Positions 22,301 to 32,557 of a stretch of DNA of 64,000 nucleotides are shown here, in pieces. The position numbers and the translations under genes are program-made. This DNA is from Pyrenochaeta sp. MPI-SDFR-AT-0127 (lineage: Eukaryota > Ascomycota > Dothideomycetes > Pleosporales > Cucurbitariaceae), in assembly GCA_020747015.1 (NCBI GenBank), contig JAGTJM010000021.1:534374-598373 (forward strand). The letters run 5' to 3'. Below the pieces are notes generated by a model. The model searched no databases. It was not told where the DNA came from and saw only the letters and a program-made list of their open reading frames with translations. Positions within the stretch are counted from its first letter, which is position 1, and each line of letters opens with the position of its first letter.

Positions 22301-23533
22301 TCGCAGATTGAACATGTCTGGGAGGACTCTGACATTATCATTCGAGAAGACGAGCCTAGCTCCATCATTGCTCTAGCGCTCTCTAGCCCAGACTACGTCG
22401 CGAAATTGCAAACATTCCGCAGCGACACTTTACCATCCGAGAAGGGCTCTCAAAGACTAGAGACTTCAGAAGAAAATATTGAGAGGAATTTGCTGCATGA
22501 GAAGAACACAAACATTCGCTACTCCTTTACAAATCGCGGCGTGAAGGCGCAGTGCAAGATTTTCTATGCGCAATCCTTCGATGCTTTGCGCCGGAAATGC
22601 GGTGTTGCAGATCGCTTCGTTGAATCGCTCTCGCGCTGCTCAAAGTGGGACTCGAAGGGCGGAAAGTCAAAGTCTATATTCCTCAAGACGCTCGACGACC
22701 GCTTCATCCTCAAGTCTCTTTCAACCATCGAAGTCCAGGCATTCTTCAGATTCGGACCAAACTACTTCGCTTTCACCCATCAGAACCTCTTCAAGTCACT
22801 GCCTAGTGTGATCGCCAAGATGTTCGGTCTTTTCCAAGTTCAAATCAAAACACCCACTGGTCGGGACTTTGATTGGTATATGCTTGTTATGGAGAATCTT
22901 TTCTATGACCGCGAGCCCAACCGCCGCTACGATCTCAAGGGCTCCATGCGCAATCGCAAGATTCAGTCTACCGGCGAGCGTGACGAGGTGCTTCTCGACG
23001 AAAATCTGGTCGACATAATCTACTCAGAGACACCCATTTTTGTCCGCGAACACACCAAAAAGCTGCTGAAGGCGAGTGTGTGGAACGACACGCTTTTTCT
23101 GTCGCAGAATAACGTAATGGATTACTCCCTCATGGCTGGTTTTGATGACACAAACCGCGAGATCATTGTCGGAATCATTGATTGCATACGCACATACACC
23201 TGGGACAAGAAACTTGAGTCTTGGATTAAGGACCGCGGAAAGAACAAACCTACAATCACTTCGCCAAAGGACTATCGCAATCGTTTTCGTATTGCAATGG
23301 AAAAGTACATTCTTCAAGCTCCAAATTGCTGGCATCAGTTCTCAGGCCGGGTCGTGGGCAATGGTGTCGTTGGGAGGAGGCTTGTGCATGAAAGTATCAA
23401 CGATGGAGGCAGAGGTGGTGGACACAAAAGAGCTATAAGTGGGAGTAGCATGGGTGGTGGGAGTATGAGAGGTATGGGAAAGAGACCCATTGTCGAGGTT
23501 GAAGAGGATGAGAGGATGAGAGATGAGAGATGA
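16343..23533 (+). CDS. FAB1: 1-phosphatidylinositol-3-phosphate 5-kinase (Fab1/PIKfyve)
   Basis: A single uninterrupted frame of 2396 residues, close to yeast Fab1 in size. It makes phosphatidylinositol 3,5-bisphosphate from PI3P on endosome and vacuole membranes and controls vacuole size and trafficking. Domains in order: a disordered Ser-rich N-terminus; a FYVE zinc finger near residues 393-465 with the RKHHCR ligand motif and paired cysteines; a basic disordered region; a CCT/TCP-1 chaperonin-like domain near 800-1020; a Cys-rich connecting region; a long Ser/Pro-rich linker; and a C-terminal PIP kinase domain near 2055-2335, with the ATP-lysine region (FLKTLDDRFILKSL), YDLKGS and NNVMDYSLM blocks and the substrate-specificity loop. 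A short Gly/Arg-rich tail follows. Lack of introns over 7.2 kb contrasts with its neighbours. Confidence 0.97.
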   Translation: MARDSRGSLPEALHQMHATASRSDTLTTFDDLTAPPAPPGAGEPKGIELVQGGFSGLYSRIRASVGGAKEQAYDAASSSSTAARSSPVATRSPAGTAVSSPVVVSVPNSRLQSPLTTTFPDALPPSRDSNMSSTTISSKLSLNTSKSSLPMTRSRPSVTSSVEPGKIHKEDDSFSQSPVGTHSKAPSTSNIDLLKGGPTKELASTSQPTVSPRFAPGRDDGTRRQKGDQHVDREGSDNSGDDGVLVEGNGPVNNSGNFKFPSESARDGMSKVSFRPQPARSALALSKARDRLVTTPEMSQATHPTANSRAPASVAELQRPPLVQIGASHLPGYRLSRASSSDGLSSVMTSSTVRTPGLAPIEVIQRQTHDRPAVNSMSKSAFTQMRRKILDREFWMRDENAKDCFNCGDAFTTFRRKHHCRTCGQIFDSKCTSIVSGKIFGQQSNLKVCKPCEAIIYGHDDDSSEYTDEGDQTSIYDHGDAGGDFDDEDLEAPESDYTKIGTPTISIPMSRKTGTEKKRRSHVIELGPQTLARPSSSRSLRSLSGRPRSSSHKRYHSRHQHMRHVKHDDRAPFHQYHDNSRSQPSLSAFHHDNIIDPDLAPFMSDEGSSEEEHASIFATLRGDPAADGSLESEKGGLGGLLAAMRKGKTRHGDKSVASGGHARDVDNASITSRSANRLSRRRNLSVSSVTHRPSPRRSKSNTLLRPYTASFGAIGSQPGTPQLQPTPSPTPPGTKITRSASIQGGMTPKVELNKASLDHARKLVRQMLHDAGVAHVSSWEKALIPILRRCTDDVNTDVDRGDDIDIRNYIKLKKIPGGKPRDTAYVSGVVFTKNVALRSMPRSIANPRIIVITFAIEYARHQTHFMSLEPVIAQEREYLRNLVSRIAALQPHVLLVQRNVSGLALEFLEKEGIAVAYNVKSTVLNAVARCTGLRMISSVDKLAMDPSHLGYCDSFDVKTYVHNSVRKTYIFLSGCQKELGCTIVLRGAEDQELIKLKRITEFMTYVVYNLRLETCLMRDEFINTPTTSITGTLTSDQIEATRAQQQIAGAVNNQSALGATAENSGEEPCVQGADIGDAAPSYYSELVENHRTKILSSSPFVKFMQPYLLEQARQYEGKLSHLKRLKGQFTTGDEEKSGEPIQKFELVQPEMVHTVVEGASKQVREFLSAVHASEYDRALHQYTTQRRQWEQYLSGNVDLYDPFNHQKIAVLYSVVNTATSTPCIGPEIIALGFYQEHDYDDGFTPDCTLGQYVEHLCSSAGVVCEDDGCNRRMLDHSRQYVHGEGQMSVIVQKHPPKLKGMYQTILMWSCCRICGQETQTFPMSEWTWKYSFAKYLELTFWSTQLHPRAGICPHDIHKDHVRYFGYNNVALRIQYDPVPMYEVIAPKPNVTWKVDSDLRLKNDQYLMIEEKLDCYMGSIMNRIQGIRVESLNPDIMELCRNEVELLMKRANEEHDWLKRKLQAKYMNSKYYEIIPMNRAIRAIQEKAIAWDETFMEFERQFFPSETDIRRLAALQLKKIFLERDESTSSLTSVDEGAESGADEPFLDEKGEPVTLSPMPSKMSPEVACDMLTSVVKEDHSNGSPPESGEPTASDHITPSSPNTNAADQPIQSPRNAVDREDVRHLDLAVSSSFPENPATDEQLLKTPTIAPDVDRFDQGSPTPTSLPKVNPIDKSVADAIDNMPSSPSPIPASQTPPESKIPRLVDNNRREMSSRPAAPIRTQSQPGNALKHTSAFPGPSVFSSGPLTSKSTLSDQAKILERMTERLGYGSGKQAKSSSRIPRSIPYKTTKVSKLAEHFEQLSREFQKERMRERRNDRNRMARAYPLARSKPIVEVYKNVHDAVQENNASDEELQQESPPRASIDNSTLGDSTLTETTGGVTTASQSPVDERHHKDMQHGHTEEPSHTQSHPPSDAEHDTSDTEITPEDIPLPDSIASSQLLNMSDSQLEGSLELPRHEKTTLLKMLTSFWSERSASGWTPLEYPFSQIEHVWEDSDIIIREDEPSSIIALALSSPDYVAKLQTFRSDTLPSEKGSQRLETSEENIERNLLHEKNTNIRYSFTNRGVKAQCKIFYAQSFDALRRKCGVADRFVESLSRCSKWDSKGGKSKSIFLKTLDDRFILKSLSTIEVQAFFRFGPNYFAFTHQNLFKSLPSVIAKMFGLFQVQIKTPTGRDFDWYMLVMENLFYDREPNRRYDLKGSMRNRKIQSTGERDEVLLDENLVDIIYSETPIFVREHTKKLLKASVWNDTLFLSQNNVMDYSLMAGFDDTNREIIVGIIDCIRTYTWDKKLESWIKDRGKNKPTITSPKDYRNRFRIAMEKYILQAPNCWHQFSGRVVGNGVVGRRLVHESINDGGRGGGHKRAISGSSMGGGSMRGMGKRPIVEVEEDERMRDER

Positions 23534-24550
23534 AGTGAGCATAGAAAATTAGAGTTTGACATAGCACCGGTGCACGGGAGCACGGTATCATTATCTTTTG
23601 CTACAAGGGGTTAATTGGGAATGCATTGCATGGCGCTCATCAGCAGTTCAAGCGAGCACATCAATTTGAGACATTCACGACCTTCGTCTACACTTTTTTG
23701 GAGCCGCCATCTTCTGACCTGTTTCATTTGATGATACAAGACCCACAAAGACTTGATGTGTAATAGAAAAGATTCTACATCTATCCAAGTAACCTTCATT
23801 TTCGTTCTCTGCTTACCTCATAAGTATATAAGTACACGTCCTTGCGTCCCACATTACTTCTTCCGTATCATCACTTCTCCATGGGTCAAGTCACATTCTA
23901 AGCATTGCGCCTACTTTCACGTAGCGAATGGTCACACTGTAGCCCATTCTACCCCAATCACTCATCCGCGCCCGCACCTCGTGTAACAGTGTTCGACTAT
24001 CTCGTCCCATGAAGCAAGGAGTGGAAACGCAAAGGGCGACCTGGATACTCTGTTTCCACGCCTTTCTTACCAACAACTTGTCCCTTTTGGACCTCTTGAT
24101 TGCACCTTTTTCAAACCCCATGTCGATGTTTGCAACCTTGGTACTGGGTTTGGGCGCAGAATGACTTTAGACTCGTGGATGGCGCTTGGGGTCATTCGGA
24201 TGCGCACTTATGACTATGATTGCTTGTAAGGGGGTCTTGAGATGGTAATGTGCTGGGTGGATGAGCGATTGGGAGATAGGGCTATCAGTATATAACCGCG
24301 ATGCGAGCCGTCTGCTGTGACTGGGATACCTTACAAGCACGCTCCCGCTTCGTTGTCCAGTTCTCGGTAATTTGCGCACCGCGTTCTTCCTTATCGTCTC
24401 CATGGTCTTAAACAAAGTAGGAAGACACGATTTGACCTATCTCTCGCGCGGGGAGCTATTTCCCTTGCATCGTTTTTCGTGGGCAGAGATCTCAAAAATT
24501 ACACTGTACAAACCCTCATTTCCCAAATAAAGATCCTGTCCTTCACCACT
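23534..24550. other. Intergenic region
   Basis: About 1 kb between FAB1 and the MARVEL gene. Small frames on the minus strand (23891-24121, 24167-24415) show no domain. No repeats recognised. Confidence 0.45.
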
Positions 24551-25153
24551 ATGCCTCTGTTTCATGTAATCGCCTTTATCCTCCGCTTCGCTCAACTTGT
24601 TAGCTCGACAATCGTTCTCGGCATAGCAGCCCACTTCCTCAATCAACACGACAGATACTCCACCGGCCCATTGGCACGCCTCGTCTACACCACGACAGTT
24701 TCCTCCATATCTGTCGTACTCTCTTTTGTCTGGGTGATTTTCTCCACCACCTCATCGACCTCGTCGATTGTAACTTTCATCACCGATCTCTTAGCCAGTG
24801 CGGCGTGGTTCGCCGCCTTTGGCGTGCTGCAGACATGGTACGATGCTACGCTGCTGTGTAGTGGTGCTGCTGGGGAACTATGGGACTGGAATGTTGGAGG
24901 GGTTGTGTGGTGGAGGGGCATGTGTGAGCAGTGGAGTGCGGTGCAGGCGTTTAGTTTCCTGGCAGCGATGTTTTGGGGCGCGAGTTTTGTGCTGGGTATT
25001 TTTGTGTCTTGTTGTGGAGAACAGGCTGCGGAGGCTACGGAGGGAGAGGAAAGGTAAGTCAAACTCCTATTATTCATTCTTCGTGTTTGTTGGCTGGGTG
25101 CATTGCTAAGTTATCGTAGGCTTCAGCCTTGGTTCAGCTGCTTGCGTGTCTGA
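24551..25153 (+). CDS. MARVEL-domain-like four-helix membrane protein
   Basis: Exon 24551-25053 and a 34 bp final exon 25120-25153, joined by a GTAAGT...TAG intron of 66 bp, give 178 residues. An unspliced reading would stop directly at the intron (AGG TAA); splicing adds the tail LQPWFSCLRV. Four hydrophobic segments are visible, the first starting directly at the N-terminus (FHVIAFILRFAQLVSSTIVLG). The pattern and length fit fungal MARVEL-like integral proteins, which organise membrane domains at the plasma membrane or in vesicles. An upstream in-frame ATG at 24479 would add a hydrophilic stretch without the typical start, so 24551 is preferred. The exact function is not determinable. Confidence 0.75.
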
Positions 25154-26035
25154 CGCGATTGGCGGAACGATACTTTGGGGTGATGTACTTTGAATCGATT
25201 CACATGGGTACGTCTTAATAGAGGTTGATAATACCAATGGCCGGGCGTTGGAGGTTTCTCTCTCATCTCGATACCAGAAGTATTTTTACTCAGGCTCTGC
25301 AGCCTATCTCGAGATCAGACATCGTGAGAAGGCTGGGGTCATCGATCACAACTGGTGATAAAGGATACTGGGGAAACTAAGCAGGCGATGCAGTCAAGGC
25401 TGATTGGAATGTTACTTGGTTGTGTCCTGAGGCCAATGTATTTCATTAAGTATCTATTCGCTGTCTGAACAATATGATTTTTATTGGCTATAAATCCAGC
25501 CTGGTGAACATACGTTCGGCTGTACCATGTCTTAGACCACTGAAGATCTGTGGTGGATATTAGTGTAGGGACCTGCATAGGGCTGGGTGTGGGTCTCGCC
25601 AATCAAGCTCCCTGGTACGAGACAGCCTTCCATATGCTCTGACCTCACCACGCTCATCAATGAGCATGCATTGATTAGGGAAAGGCAGTAGTATAAGTAA
25701 TTGAGTTTGGATGAAGCTATCTAATACGTAGCGGAGAAGACACCTGGGGAAGTTCAGAAAAAAGGGAACCTCGACCCATCCAATAGATGAAGAAAACCAA
25801 CAAATCAGCCGTGTTCTGATCCTCGTCCTTAAACCTGAAGCGAGCAACACGAGACTAGCCTATAAGAAGGCAGCGAGAACAACCATGTCGAATCCTTTCC
25901 AATCCCTAAAGTAATCATAAACACCATTTCCATGCAGTCCGAAACTCCAAACATGCCAAAATACCAATCATCCTCCAAAATAACGGCCGTTCTCCCAAAA
26001 TCCCTATCTTCACAACTCATGTAGACGGAGACACC
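25154..26035. other. Intergenic region with weak minus-strand frames
   Basis: Frames at 25339-25602, 25560-25850 and 25829-26020 (minus) are short, overlap in different frames and show no domain or clear splice connection. I support no gene here. Confidence 0.4.
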
Positions 26036-26324
26036 TTATCTGTAGACGCTAGAGTTTGGGGCTGACGTCGACGTGTTGGGGTCGTTGGTCTGCCCTCCAC
26101 CATTGTGGATGACTGGTGGTTTGCTGTTGTATCCGCGGCCGCGTGATGAGCTGGATCGTGCATATTGACTTGATGAGGATGCGATAGAGTAGGCTACCAC
26201 ATGTTAGACTCATTGCTTGATAGGATGGAGGTCAAGGATAGGCAGGCAACATACATGAGGAAGGGCGGGACGCATAGGTGCCCTTGTCCTGGGCATACGA
26301 GCTGTAGGATGAGCTCGAAGACAT
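26036..26324 (-). CDS. Small serine-rich protein, two exons, 75 aa
   Basis: This gene is too short for ordinary frame calling and was found by splice matching. Exon 1 is 26255-26324 and starts MSSSSSYSSYAQDKG. A 61 bp intron has a GTATGT donor and a GGTAG acceptor. Exon 2, 26036-26193, ends in SAPNSSVYR and a TAA stop. The phases join exactly (228 bp, 76 codons). The product is very rich in Ser, Tyr, Gly and Asn, with an RSSSSRGRGYNSKPP core, and has no signal peptide or membrane segment; it is probably disordered. The sequence upstream of the start is CT-rich like a fungal leader, although the frame stays open back to about 26510 without an ATG. No family recognised. Expression data would settle it. 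Confidence 0.55.
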
Positions 26325-27802
26325 TGTTGGCTGATTTGAGGCGCCTGGAGGCGTCTGGTAACCGAGATGAGGTTGCGGATTGATCTTGCTGCGGTCGAGT
26401 AGGGACGGCTGGGTAGCTATTCCTGGATGTTCACGGAGCGTATATTGGTTGATGAGGCAGTAAAGACTCGAGATGGAGAGCAGATGGTTGACAGAAGGGC
26501 GGCACGAGGACAGCTATGACTGATTTTGAAGGTAGGATGGATGACTGGAGGGTGAATGGTAGTGAGAGAAGAAAGTATGAACCTACACTGGCGGCGTTTA
26601 TATTCCAGGCAGACAAACCTGAGGCCGCCATCAGTAAACTACGCTGTTGACTATTGCTCCATGTCCATCGGAGACCTCCTACGTGTGTACTACACGGGTG
26701 CCTGAACTTGCAGGTGCGCGTCAACGAGTGACTGCGCGCGATTGCGATGATTCACGCGTGGCTATGCCTCCGGGACTTGACCGGCTTGGTCCTGAGGCAA
26801 GTAGCACGTAAGGGACGAATGAGCGATTAGGCTGCACTCTCCACTATACTGGCGAAGTGCCGAATGGGAAGGGGAAGAGTCATCGCAGTGGTTCGAGGCG
26901 TGTTTAGATGCCCACCGACGGAACCAATTCTGTCAATACAGAGCCGCTTAGGGGACAAAAGAAGAAGAGATGATGACTGGGCCGGCGGTCTGGCAGCCAG
27001 ATGCTGCAAGGCACATGAAGCAGCAGCCAGTAAGACGGCTGTGAGAAATCAGTCACGCACTCAGGAAACGCGTGAACCAGTGACGTCCGCCGCGCCCAGG
27101 CTTCAGCGTTGGAAATCGAGATTGACAAAGCTCCAGACAGGTGAATGGTTTGGTCACCGGACAGCCAAAAGAGGACATGGTGTGGGGGCTGGCGAAGTGG
27201 ATGCCTGCAGGCAACAAGAGAAGGACTCCACTATTCGCGGCAAGAAAAAGGGGAAGAGAAACGCGCAGCAAGTGACGATGATGATGAGAAACAAGGTGAC
27301 AGAGAAAGAAAGAGGTAGAAAAGGCAAAGGGCGGTGGAATAGGCCAGCGGAGGGCGCAGTCGGAGGCATGTCATGGACGGTACATGGCGGGGTCGAACAC
27401 GATACGAGATAAGCTGCAGGCAAGGGTGTCGCAGGGCTGAGCGCCATTCACGTGAAACGGGCCATCGAGGAACAGGACAATGCTAAGCAGTCCTCCGTGG
27501 CGAGTTTGAGAAATGCGCAATCGCGCAAATGACTGCCAACGCAGAGCCGGTGAACTCTAGACGAGTCGTACGACATCTTTATCCAAAGATACACGTAGGG
27601 GACCTACTCGCCAACACGGTCCTCGAACGAGCTGGCTGACGGGCAGATATGGTCGTGCAAAACCTTGGGATTATTTGCTTTGGGTATCACTATCATCCTT
27701 CCTCGCCATCCCACATGCGCGACCAAGCATTGCAAGGGCTGGAGCTCCTCGCGGACTCATGCACAACTCGCAAAGTCGTCTAGCCAAGCTCAAGTAACGT
27801 GC
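26325..27802. other. 1.5 kb region without supported gene
   Basis: A plus-strand frame (26864-27412) and minus-strand frames (27154-27447, 27053-27271) overlap each other; the plus-strand one is Arg/Lys-rich from A/G-rich sequence rather than domain-like. No element recognised. Confidence 0.45.
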
Positions 27803-29271
27803 CTAGTCCCAGTACTTCAGTACACCGTTCAAGTCACCCGTGACCAGTTTCGAACTCTCCCTCGGATGCCACTGCACAGCCAACACCGGCGCATCACTCG
27901 CCTGGATCTTATGCCACATTTTACACGTCTTCCAGTCCCAAAAGCATACATAGCCTCCACTATCGCCTGAGCTGACAAACTGTCCATCAGGACTAATGGC
28001 CACGTCAGGCGCGTATCCTGCAACATTGTGACCTCGGTAACTCTTCTTACGGTTCTGCCGGAAGCGGTCGGTGGAGGAATATACGGTGATTTGGTTGTCC
28101 GAGGACTGGAAGGCAACGTATTTTCCTGATGGGTGTGGGGAAGAGCGGACCATGGAGAACATGTAGGGCTCGGCGATGAATTTGATGGGCACCGGGATAC
28201 CGTATTCCCATGCGCGCAGGGACTTGTCGTCGGAGGTGGTGATGAAGCGGCGATTCTAATCAAGTCAGTATCCAAGTGTGAGCAAGCAACCATATCGGGA
28301 GTACCTACCTCGTCACAGAAAGTGATTGTGTTGACAGGACCCAGATGATGATCATACTCTTGGACCATCTCTCCACTTCTGGTGTCATACTGGAGAATCT
28401 TCTTGTCGCTCATGCCCGCCAGGAACTCGTGTGGTGTACTAGGATTGATCCGCACAACGTGTGGCGTCTTCCCAGTTGTGAATTTGTTTAGGCACTTTCC
28501 AGTTTCCGTGTCCCACAGTTTCATGAAGCGATCATAACTGGCCGATACGAATTGTGTACCGCTTGGGTTGAAGTCAATATCGTTGACTGATTTGTTGTGC
28601 CCAGAATATGTCCGTAATAGCTCTCGTTGGTGGTATACGTCCCATATCGCAATCTTCGAGTCTGCTGAAGCAGAGAGGAGAAGATGTCCGCTGTCAGGTA
28701 TAAAGCGTACCTGCGTAATCGACTTTGTGTGGTATTTGTAGGTATGGAGAAGCTTCTTCGGTATGAAATTCTTGGGTTCGTAGTCCCCTGTGAGCCGAAT
28801 ATCGAGATCTAAGGACATTAGTTGCTGTTGTTTATAGTTGAAGGGTATCGACATACCGTTGGGTACATGCATATAAGTTCGCCCTTGATAATCGTACTGT
28901 TGGTTGCCCACGAATGCGCTCGTCTCTCCCTCGGCCTCTGTATCGTGATAGTCGGTTCCAGCAAGCTTTTTGGATGCAGGCTCAGGATTGTCCTCGATTT
29001 CGTCTTCCTCATAGATTATCTCCACCTCCTCGTCGCTGCCGTATTCATCGTCTGAGGCTGCATCGGGTCTTTCTTCTTCGTATCTCGCCCAAGGCCCTTT
29101 GTATGCCCCAGCTCCGGAAACTACGCTCGAATCGCCCTTGCCCTCACGTTTCCGCTTCTTGGAACTTGAACCTCCTTCGATGGCGCGGTGGCCCTGCCGA
29201 AAGGTGTGGTCGCTAATGTACGTTTCGGCCGCGAAACCGGTCGGAACCTTGCCGGAGCCTTTACCTGCCAT
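27803..29271 (-). CDS. PRP17: Pre-mRNA-processing factor 17 (Prp17/Cdc40), WD40 splicing factor
   Basis: Exons 28309-29271 and 27803-28255, separated by a 53 bp GTAGGT...TAG intron, give 471 residues. The N-terminal third is charged and disordered: KKRKREGKG followed by an acidic run. It is followed by the family block around YMHVPNGMSIPFNY. Seven WD40 repeats follow, with clear WD ends (IAIWD, MKLWD, FWDWK, LKYWD) and GH starts. Prp17 acts in the nucleus at the second catalytic step of splicing. The protein ends exactly at the last WD blade, as in other Prp17 proteins. The gene lies upstream of ERV14 and MAP1 in a same-strand housekeeping block. Confidence 0.95.
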
Positions 29272-29748
29272 GTCTCAAAGTATTCACAGGGAAAGGTGAA
29301 CGTGTTATGGCTTTTGAACGAGGCCCACGAGGCAGAGCACAATGGTGGGTCAATAGCAATGCTCGAGCTCTCCGCCAGAAATTCTGGTGACTAAGCATGC
29401 CAAGGCCAAAGTTGGATTCTCAACACTAGATTTCATGTGAAATTATTCATGTACAGCAGACAAAACGCTATCATAGCCCATCAGAGCGTAAAGTCGTCCG
29501 ATATCTCCAAATACCAACATTAGCCCCCGTCAAACCCCATTCCTCCAGTCTTCTTCGTATTATCCTACGTCAGTGTGTCGTTCTAAACCTCTAGCAATAT
29601 ACGTCTGCGTGTAGCCCTGCCTGAGCCGGATATCAAGTGCTTTCATTTCGCGTTCCATGACCGTTACCAAGCTTGCCGCTCGAAAGAGCATGTGTCCATC
29701 GCAGTTGCGCAAAATATCACGAGTGATACAATTGACCATATCCCACGC
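29272..29748. other. Intergenic region
   Basis: Promoter of the PRP17-type gene and 3' region of ERV14. Nothing distinctive seen. Confidence 0.5.
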
Positions 29749-30424
29749 TTAGTGGGACTCGTCGCGGATTAGAGCAACGATCATGCTGTAAAGGTAGAAG
29801 AAGAACATGAGCAAGTGAAAGCCCAGCTTAATGAATGATTCCTGTGTCGCCGTCAGCCACTTGTACTATTTTCTTGATCGCGCCTCGTGGTGAGAGCCAC
29901 GGGCTTAGTGCTATCAGGACACATGGCACGCAGAATCATACCTTCTTGTGCACGTTAAGCTTCCTGAAAATCTCAGTTGCGTCTAAGAGATGCTGGTTTT
30001 CAAAGATTCTGCCAAAAGTCAGTATTCTCCTTCTTTCAAGCTGCGACCAGTCCCTGCACGTACTTCTTTCCATTCCAAGCCAACAGAGGCAGGTTCAAGA
30101 TGAGCGCAATCCAGTATCCATTGATCAGGAACAGGAACGTCAGGAAAGCGTGGACGGCGGCTTCGGGGATGATGTAGGTGTTCAGGCGGTTGCAGAGATC
30201 AATAGGGTTGATGTAGTCGCTGGCGCAAAAATTAGCATGTGCTCAACAAGATGCGATCTGAGCCTCCGAGCTGTGCAACGCTCGTCTGCTGAGAGTCCAG
30301 ATACTTCAAAGGCTTCCACTCACCATTCCAAATCGCTGTACATAATAGTGAAGAAGACCTGGAGGAATAGGTTGACGGCATTTATCAGCACCGCCAACAG
30401 GTACAACCACGCCTCGCCAGTCAT
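29749..30424 (-). CDS. ERV14: Cornichon family ER export receptor (Erv14)
   Basis: Four small exons, 30324-30424, 30064-30219, 29942-30008 and 29749-29841, join in phase to 138 residues, the same length as yeast Erv14. No single frame shows the gene. The product starts MTGEAWLYLLAVLINAVNLF and contains the cornichon blocks MYSDLECDYINPIDLCNRLN, AVHAFLTFLFLINGYW and the C-terminal hydrophobic helix ending in IRDESH. Erv14 is a COPII cargo receptor that recruits transmembrane proteins into vesicles leaving the ER. The IFRKLNVHKK loop that binds COPII (IFRTL-like motif) is present. Donors (GTGAGT, GTACGT, GTATGA) and acceptors (CAG) are ordinary. Confidence 0.95.
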
Positions 30425-31201
30425 TGTGGGAGATTATATCGCTGTAGCACGCGTGACGAGAATGAGGGAGCTTCGAGATGGAATGGCTATGCTGCCAGTA
30501 GGTCCCTCAGCGCAAGGGAAGGCAAGGCCAGATGTTGTGGTCGAGGCTCGGATGAGGTCGTGTGTTTGCAGGACGTGGAAGTGGGCTAGGCGCGGAAAGC
30601 TAGCTCGTGCGCCGCGGGGTGTAACTAGATGATATCTCGATGACGTAGCAGGTAGTATTGTGCGAGAGCGAAGACAACCGATTGAGAAGAGCACTACTGT
30701 CAAGAGAGGTGGTCAGATCGAGAGTGAATAGGCAGCGAGAATGTCTGGATGACGTTGGGGCGGAGAGTTGAGATGCTTCTCTTTCCCTGGATGGCGGGCA
30801 TGGCCAGAGCGCCTTCGCCTAAGGCATTAGCGGGCCAACATTCCCCGAACTTTGGGCTCCACGGTACTTGTCACCGGAGTTAAAGGCTTCAGACTTTTGA
30901 TGTTTTGCTTGGAGACAACACAAGGTAGTACTTCAACTTTGCTCTGGATAGACTGAAACCATCAGATTCTTGAGGTTGCATGCGTGCTTCTAACACATAT
31001 ATTTCGTCACTCATGAGGACTATTGCGAGCTTGGAGGAACATGGCGGCAGGGACCCAAGGCTCTTTCAAGAGAGCCTAGAGCCACTACAGATTCATCGTG
31101 TATGAGCATGACGCCTGCTGGCTCCTCTCAACACTACCTCCCATGATAATGGTGCTATATGATCATACGCGGTCACAGGATGCCTTGTACTTCTACTAGT
31201 C
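30425..31201. other. Intergenic region
   Basis: ERV14 promoter and 3' region of the MAP1 gene, about 0.8 kb. No supported frames or repeats. Confidence 0.5.
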
Positions 31202-32557
31202 TCATGAAGTTACTGCTGCCTCTCCGTTCGCTGGCGTGGGCATTGGAACGGGGCCACCTGGCGAATCTGGTAGCCTTGCGGTCAAAACCTCGACTCCATC
31301 TTCCGTCACAAGCAGAGTGTGCTCTGTAATGTATTAGTAAAGTCTAGTCTTTGATAGCGGTAAACATACCAAACTGCGAAGTCAAGGAGCCATCTTGAGT
31401 AACGCTCGTCCACTCGTCTGGCCATGTCTTGTCCCTGTGCGAGCCAACACTAATCATTGGCTCGATAGTAAAGCACATGCCCGGTTTCGCTTGCCCGATC
31501 GCCTTGTTCTTTGCATAGTGGGGAACATTCGGAGCGCAGTGGAAGAGCTGATTGATGCCATGCCCACAATATGTCCTAATCACGCTGCAGTCTCGGCTCT
31601 TTGCATGCCTTTCGATGACATTCCCATACTCGCGAAAGAGTGTACCTGGCTTGACTATTTCGATAGCCTTGTCCAAGCACTCTCGCGCGGTTTCCGTCAC
31701 GCGTACCGCATCTGGGTTTGCGAGCGCCTTGTCGCCAATGTAATATGTCTCGTTCAAGTCGCTATGGAAGCCGTTGTGGTAAAGACTTATGTCGATGTTG
31801 AGGATGTCGCCGTCTTGGAGTACTCGCTGATCCGGAATGCCGTGGCAAATGACCTCGTTTACTGACGTACATACAGACTTTGGAAAGTGGCAGTAGTTGA
31901 GAGGTGATGGGTATGACTATCCAGTATTAGTCTGCCATTTCGCATTGAAACTCAGCAGTGCTTACGTCACGCTCCATGCAGGCTTTGTGAACAACCTCGT
32001 CGATATAATCGGTCGTTACACCTGGTTTGGCTGCCCTGCCCGCAATGTCCAGGACCTCCCGCCCGAAGCGACAAACCTTACGCATTCGCTCTTGCTCCTC
32101 CTTGTTCAGAATTGCGATCTTATTCCTGTTGACAAACACCTGTTCAGAGCGTGGTATGCCATCTTTTGCGTAATCAGGAAGTTGTATGCTCTTTGGCACT
32201 TCTCGTCGTGGTGAGAGAGGGTATACGGGTCTCAAGGCTCCAGTGTAGGAGAATGTGGGGAATGGGTTGAAGTGGCCGGTCGCTGGATCCGGGTGAGAAA
32301 CTACTTTTGGCGTGAAGATGTTTTGGAGAATACTACTTTTTGTCTTGTGCTCCTTCTTGTGCTCACCCTATGCTCGCATTAGACTACTTTGCCTACGATG
32401 TTGAATAGACCTTACTATGTACCCAGTTTCGCTTGAAGCAGTCTTGGGAGCAAAAGTAGCTCTCTTTCCCTAGCTTCTGGCAGTTTGGACATTGCAGCGA
32501 GCCCGCATCGTTCTCGCAGTCTGTGCTCGTGCACTTGCGTGGGGCGTCGGTCGCCAT
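31202..32557 (-). CDS. MAP1: Methionine aminopeptidase 1 (type I, zinc-finger N-terminus)
   Basis: Exons 32423-32557, 31966-32367, 31370-31916 and 31202-31323 give 401 residues. It removes the initiator Met from nascent proteins at the ribosome. The N-terminus has the paired zinc-finger cysteines (CTSTDCENDAGSLQCPNC and YFCSQDCFKRNW), and splicing creates W-GEHKKEH, completing the His ligands. The catalytic domain carries the metal ligands in DGDILNIDISLYHNG and HSDLNETY, the TYCGHGI histidine, and the TIEPMIS glutamate. The last exon supplies the final glutamate segment (FEHTLLVTEDGVE). The C-terminal tail is Pro-rich. It is divergent from the BNA4 gene. Confidence 0.96.

Noticed and set aside
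26864..27412. 182-codon Arg/Lys-rich plus-strand frame
   Set aside because: Composition reflects A/G-rich DNA; minus-strand frames cover the same bases; no homology visible by eye.
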